Assembly: GCA_036276235.1 (NCBI GenBank)
Contig: DATBDZ010000083.1
Span: 1 to 21,917 of the forward strand
Origin: JANWHF01 sp036276235
Lineage (GTDB): Bacteria; Planctomycetota; Phycisphaerae; Tepidisphaerales; Tepidisphaeraceae
DNA: 21,917 nucleotides
Reading direction: 5' to 3'
Both the position numbers and the translations under genes were made by a program. A model generated the notes under the pieces. That model saw nothing but the letters and a program-made list of their open reading frames with translations, was not told the origin of the DNA and did not search any database. Shown here one piece after another: positions 15,200 to 21,590 of this stretch. Position 1 is the first letter of the stretch. The number at the start of each line of letters is the position of its first letter.

Positions 15200-15283
15200 C
15201 AAGGTGTCCCGCTGCACTACAAATCAGATTTGCGTTTTCAATTCACGATTTGCCGTTGGAAGATCAATGTTCCATCTTGTTAG

Positions 15284-15302
15284 CCGAGGGCGGAAGCCCC
15301 GG
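15284..15302. repeat. Small hairpin with GGAA loop between convergent genes
   Basis: CCG-A-GGGC and GCCC-CGG pair around a GGAA tetraloop with one bulged A. It lies in the 124-bp gap between the convergent nucleotidyltransferase-HD and SDR genes. It may work as a transcription end for either or be a remnant of a dispersed repeat. There is no T-run. Confidence 0.45.
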
Positions 15303-15323
15303 ACCCTTGGTGCGTTCGGCGCA

Positions 15324-16100
15324 TCACAATCGCGGCAGCGTCATCCCCCCGTCGATCACCAGCACCTGCCCCGTCGCATAAGGAAGCTGCCCGCTCGCGA
15401 GCATCGCAACCGCAGCCCCCACATCGCGCGGCGTCCCCCACCGCTTTTGCAGCATCAAACCTGATGCAATGAGCGCATCGTACTTCTGCTTCACGGCGCT
15501 GGTCATATCGGTTTCGATAACACCCGGCCGAACCTCAAATACATCGATGTCGTGCTCCGCGAGCCGCGCGGCCCACAGTTGGCTGGCCATCGCCAGGCCG
15601 GCTTTGCTGATGCAGTAATCGCCGCGATTGATGCTGGCGACGGTGGCGCTGATCGAGGTGACGTTGACGATGCACCCGCGAAACGCGGAGTCCCGTTCTT
15701 TCTGTTCGATCATCCATTTCGCGACGGCTTGTGTCAGGAAATACGGTCCGCGCAAGTTGATCGTCATCAGCCGATCAAAACTTTCAGGCGTGGCATCGAG
15801 CAAATCGGCGCGCACAAGCGGCGCAACGCCGGCGTTGTTGACCAGCACATCCAGCCGCCCAAAGCGCTGGCGAATCTGCTCGAGCATCGCCGCGTGATCC
15901 GCCAGTTGACCGACATCAGCCTGGCAATAGATCGCCTCGACGCCCGCGGCGCAAAGTTCCGCCAGAACCGGCGCCACCTCGCGCGGCTCGCGCCGGCCAT
16001 TGATGGCGACATGAAACCCCCCCGCCGCCAGTTCCTTAGCGACGCCCAACCCAATCCCCCGGCTGCCGCCGGTGATCAATGCGACTTTGCGTGAGGTCAT
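15324..16100 (-). CDS. SDR-family oxidoreductase, 3-ketoacyl-ACP reductase-like
   Basis: A classical 258-residue short-chain dehydrogenase. It has the nucleotide-binding motif TGGSRGIG (10-17), ADV at 61-63, NNAG (88-91), the catalytic Ser149, Tyr162 and Lys166 (YCISK), and the C-terminal ATGQVLVIDGG pattern. Arg residues after the second strand (NGRRE, 34-38) favour NADP(H). Length and motifs fit the FabG-like 3-oxoacyl reductase group. An ordinary SDR acting on another alcohol or sugar is equally possible, since no fatty-acid genes are nearby. It is divergent from the ribbon-helix-helix gene at 16212 and convergent with the nucleotidyltransferase-HD gene. Confidence 0.88.
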   Translation of the reverse strand: MTSRKVALITGGSRGIGLGVAKELAAGGFHVAINGRREPREVAPVLAELCAAGVEAIYCQADVGQLADHAAMLEQIRQRFGRLDVLVNNAGVAPLVRADLLDATPESFDRLMTINLRGPYFLTQAVAKWMIEQKERDSAFRGCIVNVTSISATVASINRGDYCISKAGLAMASQLWAARLAEHDIDVFEVRPGVIETDMTSAVKQKYDALIASGLMLQKRWGTPRDVGAAVAMLASGQLPYATGQVLVIDGGMTLPRL

Positions 16101-16175
16101 GGGGGGATTGTATCGCCTCTCTGTCTCTGCCCGCGACAGGTGTAAACTCGTCCCTTGCTGTGCAAAACGGGCAAG

Positions 16176-16205
16176 TTGACTTTTTAGCTATTTTTTATGT
16201 ATCAT
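16176..16205 (+). promoter_or_regulatory. Probable promoter of the ribbon-helix-helix gene
   Basis: TTGACT (16176-16181) and TATCAT (16200-16205) are spaced by 18 bases in an AT-rich island that stands out from the GC-rich surroundings. Transcription would begin near 16212, at the ATG I prefer, so the message may be leaderless. The good -35 match makes this the most convincing promoter in the window. Confidence 0.5.
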
Positions 16206-16211
16206 GATGGT

Positions 16212-16421
16212 ATGGATGATAAGCGAACAATGACGCTCAATCTGACCGCGCGCGAGATGGATGCGTTGGAGGAACTCGCCGCCCGAAAAGAGATGAGCAA
16301 AACGGCCATTTTACGCCACGCGCTGCGGCTGTTTCAGTTGGTCGATGCGAAGCTCGCCCGGGGAGGCAAGCTTTTTCTCGAAGACGATAAGAACAGGAAA
16401 GCGGAGTTGCTGGTCCTGTGA
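16212..16421 (+). CDS. Ribbon-helix-helix (CopG/Arc-like) protein
   Basis: The protein has 69 residues from the ATG at 16212; an upstream in-frame ATG at 16197 would add five residues but overlaps the likely -10 element. It reads as a beta strand (RTMTLNLTAREMDAL) followed by two helices with the turn SKTAILRHALRLFQ, as in RHH DNA-binding antitoxins and repressors. The C-terminal 20 residues are charged. Its stop codon overlaps the GTG of the next gene by 4 bases, as is usual for antitoxin-toxin pairs, so it probably represses its own operon. The partner is a truncated GNAT-like gene. Confidence 0.75.
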   Translation: MDDKRTMTLNLTAREMDALEELAARKEMSKTAILRHALRLFQLVDAKLARGGKLFLEDDKNRKAELLVL

Positions 16422-16822
16422 CGCGCTTTCCCGTAACGCTCGAAGATAAGCACACAAGGATGGGAAATGCACGCGGCCTGCTTGTCGATGCGTTTCTATG
16501 CCTCGATGTTTCCGCGTCGTTGATCGCCGAGACGATAGTGACGTGGAAGCCACTTTGGGATGCGGGACTTGAGCGACGAGAAAAGCTTGGCCTGCCGCGA
16601 TTGGAGAACGAACATTGGGACTGGCTGGCCAAGGCAGGTTGGTTAAGCCTGGCAGCATACCGGTCCCTCGGCGTCCAGTGCGAGGGAGTCAAAACAGGCG
16701 CTACGCTGCCTGTCCTGCGAAGTTCACCAGCAGTACAATCGTCACTGTGGACCCGAAGCAGCAACTCAATCATCGCCTTTACCTGGAAGCCCTCGATCGG
16801 ATGGGACCCGAGAAGCGTTTGA
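16418..16822 (+). pseudogene. Truncated GNAT-acetyltransferase-like gene
   Basis: The frame starts with a GTG overlapping the RHH stop and encodes a coherent protein for about 90 residues (GNARGLLVDAFLCLDVSASL, HWDWLAKAG, AAYRSLGVQCEG). This resembles the N-terminal half of a GNAT-type acetyltransferase that I recall being encoded next to RHH genes; the match is from memory and moderate. After about base 16690 the frame turns into Ser/Thr/Trp-rich nonsense and runs through the start of the next gene, so the catalytic acetyl-CoA-binding half is missing. The break coincides with a small inverted repeat (ACAGGC / GCCTGT, 16694-16713). Likely a remnant whose 3' half was lost by deletion or replaced by the neighbouring module. 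It may still yield a stable but inactive protein. Confidence 0.5.
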
Positions 16823-16962
16823 AGAAGGCGTTTGAGCTTTCGGACATGACCCGCAAGCTATTGATGCAGGGTATCCGCACGCGTTTTCCAGATGCCACGC
16901 CCGAACAAATGCGCGATGTACTTCTCACCGTTCTCGACCGATGTCGCAACAACAATTACTAA
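16747..16962 (+). CDS. Small helical protein paired with nucleotidyltransferase
   Basis: This 71-residue protein starts at a GTG (16747). The frame upstream of it is not protein-like, which places the start here, although no Shine-Dalgarno sequence is visible. The sequence is charged and helical (GPEKRLKKAFELSDMTRKLL, then FPDATPEQMRDVLLTVLDR). I recognise no named domain, but small proteins of this pattern recur next to nucleotidyltransferase genes. It overlaps the nucleotidyltransferase start by 22 bases, so the two are translationally coupled and probably act together. The function is unknown; a toxin-antitoxin-like or regulatory partner role is inferred from layout only. Confidence 0.62.
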   Translation: MDPKQQLNHRLYLEALDRMGPEKRLKKAFELSDMTRKLLMQGIRTRFPDATPEQMRDVLLTVLDRCRNNNY

Positions 16963-17510
16963 AGCGCGTCGTTGCGGAGCTGGAACGGCTTGCCATTGAG
17001 TACATGGTGACTGGATCGCATGCGTCCAGCCTTCAGGGTGCGCCGCGTTCGACGCACGATGTGGATTTGGTAATCGCAATGCCCGGGTCGGCGGTCGTCG
17101 ATCTCGCGCGGGCCTTTCCTCCGCCGGAGTTTTACCTCGACGAGCAATCCATCCGCGATGCCCTCAATGGACTGGGGCAATTCAATCTGATTCGTGTCAG
17201 CGAAGGCGACAAGGTTGATTTTTGGCTCCTTAGCGATGATCCGTACGATCAGGTGCGATTTGATCGACGGCGGGCCGAAACCATTGATGGCATGCCTGTC
17301 GCGGTGTCGACGCCGGAAGACACGATTCTCCAAAAGCTTCGCTGGGCCACGACCGGCGGCGGATTCAGCGAAAAACAGTTTGGCGACGCGCTGCGCGTGT
17401 ATGAGCTTCAATCACGGCGGCTTGATCTCGCTTACATGGACCGCTGGGCGCCTAAAATCGGCGTGACGGAGCATTGGAATCGGCTCAAATCGGAGGCTCG
17501 CCCGTTGTAG
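16941..17510 (+). CDS. Nucleotidyltransferase-fold protein
   Basis: The 189-residue protein has the Pol-beta-type signature: Gly25-Ser26 (VTGSHAS) and Asp40-Val-Asp42 (THDVDLVI), with a possible third acidic residue in KVDFWLL. The C-terminal part (TPEDTILQKLRWA...EKQFGDALRVY) is typical of uncharacterised DUF/AbiEii-like nucleotidyltransferases, in which a Lys-rich helix follows the core. Such proteins can transfer nucleotides to proteins, tRNA or small molecules, and several act as toxins or antitoxins. The gene overlaps the preceding 71-residue gene by 22 bases. Being next to the RHH/GNAT remnant suggests a small accessory patch. Identity as a nucleotidyltransferase is fairly firm; the substrate is unknown. 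Confidence 0.78.
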   Translation: MSQQQLLKRVVAELERLAIEYMVTGSHASSLQGAPRSTHDVDLVIAMPGSAVVDLARAFPPPEFYLDEQSIRDALNGLGQFNLIRVSEGDKVDFWLLSDDPYDQVRFDRRRAETIDGMPVAVSTPEDTILQKLRWATTGGGFSEKQFGDALRVYELQSRRLDLAYMDRWAPKIGVTEHWNRLKSEARPL

Positions 17511-17539
17511 TTGCGGGCTTGTCTTGATCGGCCTAAAAC
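17511..17539 (+). promoter_or_regulatory. Possible promoter of the SDH membrane anchor gene
   Basis: TTGCGG (17511-17516) and TAAAAC (17534-17539) are spaced by 17 bases, 24 bp before the ATG at 17564. The -35 match is weak. The position is right for the first gene of the succinate dehydrogenase set. Confidence 0.3.
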
Positions 17540-17563
17540 GAACCGCTAAGCTTCGTCGCTCTT

Positions 17564-18415
17564 ATGCCTCAGAACTCTTCGTCGGAGGCGGGTGGATCGG
17601 CCGTTGCGAGCCACCCGCTGAAAGTCCTGCCGCCGCGCCGCTCGTTTGGTCAGACCAGCCGCAAGGATAACTGGTGGGTGCAGCCGCTGCTCACGTGTAT
17701 TGGGCTGGGCAGCTTCGTTGTTTATGCGACGTGGGCTGCTTTTCAGGGGAAGCATTACTATTCGTCGCCGTATCTGTCCCCCTTTTATTCGCCGCTGCTG
17801 TTTGGCGGACCGACGGGGCCGCACGGATGGTTTGGTGCCCAACCGGGCTGGTGGCCGAAATGGGCTCCCTTCTCCGCGGCGCTCTTTATTCTTTGGGCAC
17901 CCGGCGGGTTTCGCATGACCTGCTACTACTATCGCGGCGCGTACTACAAGGCGTTCTGGGCCGATCCCCCTTCGTGTGCCGTCGGCGAGCCGCGCAATTC
18001 TTATCTGGGCGAGCGGTTTTTCCCGCTGGTGATTCAGAACATCCACCGCTATTTCATGTACATCGCGGTGATTTTCATTTTCTTGCTGGCATGGGATGTC
18101 TGGGAAGCGCTTTGGTTTACCGACACCGCCGGCAAGATCCATTTCGGAATCGGCCTTGGGACGATCATCCTGGCGATCAATGTCTGCCTGCTCGGCGGCT
18201 ACACCTTCGGCTGCCATTCATTCCGCCACCTGATCGGCGGCTGGCGCGACGAGATCTCCAAAAGGCCGGTGTCCGCCAAGGCGTATGACTGCGTCTCCTG
18301 CCTGAATCGCAGGCACATGTTGTTTGCGTGGTGCAGCCTGTTCTCAGTCGCTTTTTGCGATGTGTACGTGCGGCTGTGCAGCATGCAGATCTGGCACGAT
18401 TGGAGAATCCTGTAA
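17564..18415 (+). CDS. Succinate dehydrogenase/fumarate reductase membrane anchor (cytochrome b-like)
   Basis: The 283-residue protein has about five hydrophobic helices (near 42-60, 103-116, 162-185, 195-214 and 250-272). It has a conspicuous Trp/Tyr/Pro-rich segment around 65-100 and the conserved-looking pieces WAPGGFRMTCYYYRGAYYK, NIHRYFMY, YTFGCHSFRHLIGG and YDCVSCLNRRHM. I recognise this pattern from large single-subunit anchors encoded beside flavoprotein and iron-sulfur subunits in Planctomycetes/Acidobacteria-type succinate dehydrogenases. His161, 193, 218, 222 and 251 are candidates for haem b ligands. Cys243 and Cys246 form a CxxC. It would hold the catalytic subunits on the membrane and pass electrons to quinone. 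The flavoprotein gene follows on the same strand but 876 bp later, after a pair of minus-strand genes. Confidence 0.75.
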   Translation: MPQNSSSEAGGSAVASHPLKVLPPRRSFGQTSRKDNWWVQPLLTCIGLGSFVVYATWAAFQGKHYYSSPYLSPFYSPLLFGGPTGPHGWFGAQPGWWPKWAPFSAALFILWAPGGFRMTCYYYRGAYYKAFWADPPSCAVGEPRNSYLGERFFPLVIQNIHRYFMYIAVIFIFLLAWDVWEALWFTDTAGKIHFGIGLGTIILAINVCLLGGYTFGCHSFRHLIGGWRDEISKRPVSAKAYDCVSCLNRRHMLFAWCSLFSVAFCDVYVRLCSMQIWHDWRIL

Positions 18416-18462
18416 TGGCGCGACGCGATGCGGTCGCCCTTTTCGGTGGGCGTATCGCGGAC

Positions 18463-18765
18463 TCAATCCAGCAGCAAGTGCAGGCCGGCTGTGATCAAAT
18501 CGGATCGGCTGCGTCCATGGCGGTGGGCCATTTCGTCGGCTTTCTTTAGCAACTCGTCCTCGACGCTCACTTGAATCTTGCGGCGCTTGGATCGTCTTTC
18601 CGCGGCAGCGCGCAGCGCTGCCAGCGCCTTGCGATGGCGGGCGGCCAGGGCAGGCGGCGCTTTGATCGCAGGTGGGCGATAGTTGGGATCATCAAATTCG
18701 GAGGTTGCCGCCGCCAGTTCATCGGCGGTCATTTGTGTCCAGGGTTTGGCCAAGTTCTTCTTCAT
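18463..18765 (-). CDS. Ribbon-helix-helix antitoxin-like protein (BrnA-type position)
   Basis: This 100-residue protein has a basic, Ala-rich N-terminal two-thirds and a C-terminal RHH unit: strand KIQVSVEDELL, helix KKADEMAHRHG, then RSRSDLITAGLHLLLD. It starts four bases before the end of the upstream BrnT-like gene (ATGA overlap). In BrnTA systems the toxin gene comes first and the RHH antitoxin second, as here, so it probably neutralises the toxin and represses the pair. The segment before the RHH (FDDPNYRPPAIKAP) would be the toxin-contact region by analogy. It is convergent with the SDH anchor gene, 47 bp away. Confidence 0.78.
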   Translation of the reverse strand: MKKNLAKPWTQMTADELAAATSEFDDPNYRPPAIKAPPALAARHRKALAALRAAAERRSKRRKIQVSVEDELLKKADEMAHRHGRSRSDLITAGLHLLLD

Positions 18766-19088
18766 TTTGTTCTTCGCCGGAAGCGGCGCTTTTCACGGTC
18801 CGGCAGTTCCATCGCGTGTACCACGTAAAACAACTCCGGATCATCTGGATCAGTGCGCGTCAGGTCGATCTGATCCCATTCGATATCAATTGCATCCACT
18901 GCAAAGACGTAGATGACCTGCAAGTATCGGCCATTTTCTGTGCGGCCGCGCACGCGATATTTGTTGTCCCCAATATACTCCGGATATGGCGTTTTTGAAC
19001 GTACAACGACGTACTCGGCCTCGTCGGGATCGACATGATGCCGGGCAATATGTCCAACGTTCTTCTCTTGCCAAAGAAAGCTCGCCAT
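18762..19088 (-). CDS. BrnT-like toxin
   Basis: The protein has 108 residues from the ATG at 19088; an in-frame GTG at 19133 would add 15 residues without family resemblance. The pattern WQEKNVGHIARHHVDPDEAEYVV, then RGRTENGRYLQVIYVF and the ending HAMELPDREKRRFRRR, follows the layout of BrnT-family RNase toxins (KHxV-like helix, central sheet, C-terminal SARxAxxxER-like helix). Divergence from classical BrnT is considerable, so the exact family is uncertain. It overlaps the RHH gene by 4 bases. Likely a ribosome-independent mRNA interferase if active. It lies antisense between the SDH anchor and flavoprotein genes. Confidence 0.65.
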   Translation of the reverse strand: MASFLWQEKNVGHIARHHVDPDEAEYVVVRSKTPYPEYIGDNKYRVRGRTENGRYLQVIYVFAVDAIDIEWDQIDLTRTDPDDPELFYVVHAMELPDREKRRFRRRTK

Positions 19089-19156
19089 CGATCTCGCGAT
19101 TGTACGTCCGCGGCCGTCGCTTTTCACGACCACATGTTGGATGCTATTGAGCCGGC

Positions 19157-19185
19157 TTGATCGCTTAATTGCCGACCGCTAGACT
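19157..19185 (+). promoter_or_regulatory. Possible promoter of the SDH flavoprotein gene
   Basis: TTGATC (19157-19162) and TAGACT (19180-19185) are spaced by 17 bases, about 105 bp before the start of sdhA. If real, the flavoprotein gene is transcribed separately from the anchor gene, as the intervening antisense genes would require. Confidence 0.35.
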
Positions 19186-19291
19186 CGCTAAGGACTTGAT
19201 TCGATCACTCCTCTCACGACAGATACCCACCGATGCAGGTTGGTTGCGGCGTGCCGAGGTTCGTTGACCGGCGGAATTGGAGAGACCCTCG

Positions 19292-21106
19292 ATGGCCGAG
19301 TTTGCGGCACACACGTATGACGTACTGATCATCGGCGCCGGCGGCGCGGGGCTTCGCGCTGCGATCGAAGCTTCGGCGGCGGGTGTCTCGGTCGGCTTGA
19401 TTTGTAAATCCTTGCTTGGCAAGGCGCATACCGTCATGGCCGAGGGAGGCATGGCCGCGGCGATGGGGAATGTCGATGACCGCGACAGCTGGCGCGTTCA
19501 CTTTGCCGACACCATGCGCGGCGGGCAATACGTCAACAACTGGCGCATGGCCGAGCTTCACGCCAAGGAAGCGCCCGATCGCGTGCGCGAGCTGGAGGCG
19601 TGGGGAGCCGTATTCGATCGCACGAAGGATGGCCGCATCCTTCAGCGCAACTTTGGCGGGCATCGCTATCCGCGCCTTGCACATGTCGGCGATCGCACGG
19701 GCTTGGAGCTGATTCGCACGCTCCAGGATCACGGCATTCATCAAGGCATCGACGTGCACATGGAATGCACGATTGTCTCGCTCCTCAAGGACGGCGATCG
19801 CGTCGTCGGCGCGTTCGGCTACGAGCGCGAGCATGGACGATTCAAGCTGTTTCAGGCGAAAGCCGTCGTCCTCGCGACTGGCGGCGTCGGCCGCGCTTAC
19901 AAGATCACCAGCAACAGTTGGGAAGGCACCGGCGACGGACACGCGCTCGCTTACCAGGCAGGCGCTGAGTTGATCGACATGGAGTTCATCCAGTTCCATC
20001 CCACCGGGATGGTCTGGCCGCCCAGCGTGCGCGGGATTCTCGTCACGGAAGGCGTACGGGGGGAAGGCGGCGTGCTGCGCAACAAGGAAGGCCGTCGATT
20101 CATGTTCGACGACATTCCTGAAAACTACCGCAGCAGCACCGCCGACAATGAAGACGAAGGGTGGCGCTACACGCAAGGCGACAAAAATTCCCGCCGCCCT
20201 CCCGAATTGCTGACGCGCGATCATGTCGCCCGCTGCATCATGCGTGAAGTGAAAGCCGGGCGCGGCAGCCCGCACGGCGGCGTCTTCCTTGACATCTCCT
20301 GGATCAAATCACGCCTCAAAAACGGCGCCGATCACATCAAGAAGAAGCTCCCGAGCATGTATCACCAGTTCAAGGAGCTTGCGGGCATCGACATCACCGA
20401 AACGCCGATGGAAGTCGGCCCGACAACGCACTACATCATGGGCGGCATCCGCGTCGACAGCGACACGCAGATGTCCACAAGCCCCGGCCTCTTCGCGGCG
20501 GGTGAATGCGCCGCCGGTATCAACGGCGCCAATCGCCTCGGTGGAAATTCGCTTTCCGATCTGCTGGTCTTCGGCAAGCGCGCCGGCGAGTTCGCCGCCA
20601 AGTATGCGAAGGAAAATGGCGCTGGGCGAATCAACAATGATCAGGTGGACCATCTTGCGAGGGAGTCGCTGCTGCCATTCGAGCGCGCGGAGAAGGGCCA
20701 GGGGCCATTTCAGGTGCAGCAGGATTTGCAGGAGCTGATGCAGGACCTGGTCGGCATCGTCCGCCGCGAGGATGAAATGCAGAAGGCATTGGGCGGCATC
20801 GAAAAACTGTGGGAGCGCGCCAAACAGGCAGGCGTCGGCGGCAATCGCGATTACAACCCTGGCTGGCACACTGCGCTGGATCTAACCAATCTTCTGACCG
20901 TATCAGAAGCAATCACCCGCTCGGCCCTCGAGCGCAAAGAAAGCCGCGGCGGCCACTTCCGCGACGATTTTCCCAAGAAGGACGAAGCGTACGCGAAGTT
21001 TAACGTCGTCAGCTATCGCGCGCCAGATGGATCGATGCAGATTCGCCGCGAACCGGTGAAGCCGATGCCCGCGGAACTGCAGGCGGTAATCAAAGAAAAC
21101 GAGTGA
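19292..21106 (+). CDS. sdhA: Succinate dehydrogenase/fumarate reductase flavoprotein subunit
   Basis: This 604-residue flavoprotein oxidises succinate to fumarate (or the reverse). It has the FAD-binding GAGGAG (15-20) and the SLLGKAHTVMAEGGMAAA segment, where His46 is the expected covalent FAD attachment site. QFHPTGM and RGEGGVLRNKEGRRFM are the capping/active-site region, THYIMGGI carries the substrate-binding His, and NRLGGNSLSDLLVFGKRAG is the C-terminal FAD signature. Length and motifs are complete. The ATG at 19292 is preceded by GGAGA at suitable spacing; the upstream in-frame TTG at 19277 is less likely. The subunit would work with the anchor at 17564 and the iron-sulfur subunit at 21591. 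Respiratory direction cannot be told from sequence. Confidence 0.95.
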   Translation: MAEFAAHTYDVLIIGAGGAGLRAAIEASAAGVSVGLICKSLLGKAHTVMAEGGMAAAMGNVDDRDSWRVHFADTMRGGQYVNNWRMAELHAKEAPDRVRELEAWGAVFDRTKDGRILQRNFGGHRYPRLAHVGDRTGLELIRTLQDHGIHQGIDVHMECTIVSLLKDGDRVVGAFGYEREHGRFKLFQAKAVVLATGGVGRAYKITSNSWEGTGDGHALAYQAGAELIDMEFIQFHPTGMVWPPSVRGILVTEGVRGEGGVLRNKEGRRFMFDDIPENYRSSTADNEDEGWRYTQGDKNSRRPPELLTRDHVARCIMREVKAGRGSPHGGVFLDISWIKSRLKNGADHIKKKLPSMYHQFKELAGIDITETPMEVGPTTHYIMGGIRVDSDTQMSTSPGLFAAGECAAGINGANRLGGNSLSDLLVFGKRAGEFAAKYAKENGAGRINNDQVDHLARESLLPFERAEKGQGPFQVQQDLQELMQDLVGIVRREDEMQKALGGIEKLWERAKQAGVGGNRDYNPGWHTALDLTNLLTVSEAITRSALERKESRGGHFRDDFPKKDEAYAKFNVVSYRAPDGSMQIRREPVKPMPAELQAVIKENE

Positions 21107-21111
21107 CCACG

Positions 21112-21339
21112 TCACGCGACGACGCGCACGGTTCCCGCCTCGATTGTCGGCTCGGGCACGGGCTCTCCGTGTTCGATCAGCCCCTCGATGTGGAACTCAA
21201 TTGCCTCGCGGATGACTTTTTCGAGCTGCCGTTGCGTTTTTGCGGTAGCGATGCAGCCGGGCAGATCGGGCACGTAAGCAGACCAGTTGCGTTTTCCCTT
21301 TTCGTAGATCACGGTGTATTCGCGCTTGGTTGTCTTCAT
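21112..21339 (-). CDS. HicB-like antitoxin-family protein, solitary
   Basis: The 75-residue protein reads YTVIYEKGKRNWSAYVPDLPGC, then IREAIEFHIEGLIEHGEPVPEP. This is the HicB partial RNase-H-like fold: a strand pair, the PDLPGC turn and an amphipathic helix. HicB normally neutralises the small RNase HicA, encoded next to it. No HicA-like gene (GSH motif, about 60 residues) is found on either side, and there is no C-terminal DNA-binding domain, so this is an orphan. Orphan HicB-fold proteins are common and their roles are mostly unknown. It lies antisense between sdhA (5 bp away) and the palindrome before sdhB. Confidence 0.85.
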   Translation of the reverse strand: MKTTKREYTVIYEKGKRNWSAYVPDLPGCIATAKTQRQLEKVIREAIEFHIEGLIEHGEPVPEPTIEAGTVRVVA

Positions 21340-21392
21340 AGTCTTACTGTAGCTGGCGGGTGCTCGCTGTTCGTGCGTCGGCGCGAGGAACT

Positions 21393-21468
21393 GTCATGCT
21401 GAGGTACTCCGAAGCATCTGGCCCGGTCGCGCGAGTGGGCCAGATGCTTCGGAGTACCTCAGCATGAC
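21393..21468. repeat. 76-bp intergenic palindrome, copy 2
   Basis: Perfect 32-bp arms (21393-21424 and 21437-21468) surround a 12-base centre. The outer 27 bases of each arm are identical to the copy at 3121-3196, while the centres differ. It lies in the 251-bp gap between the HicB-like gene and sdhB. A transcript from either strand would form a very stable hairpin. Confidence 0.92.
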
Positions 21469-21533
21469 CGTCTCTGAGTGTGATGGATGAATAATACCGA
21501 ACGAAGTTGAAAGCGGTGTGATTCGCGTTCGAT

Positions 21534-21562
21534 TTGCCCGTCATGCGCCAACCCGCTAGTAT
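21534..21562 (+). promoter_or_regulatory. Possible promoter of the SDH iron-sulfur gene
   Basis: TTGCCC (21534-21539) and TAGTAT (21557-21562) are spaced by 17 bases, about 30 bp before the ATG at 21591. AGGAG at 21576-21580 is the ribosome binding site. The -35 match is weak, but its position after the large palindrome fits separate transcription of sdhB. Confidence 0.35.
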
Positions 21563-21590
21563 CCGATTGAACCACAGGAGATGAAGTAGA

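Noticed and set aside
16615..16746. Upstream extension of the 71-residue gene (frame open from 16615)
   Set aside because: The 44 extra codons are Arg/Pro/Gly-rich and overlap the GNAT-like frame that shows protein character; the start was placed at the GTG at 16747.
19214..20275. 353-codon minus-strand frame opposite sdhA
   Set aside because: Shadow of the flavoprotein gene; no recognisable protein.
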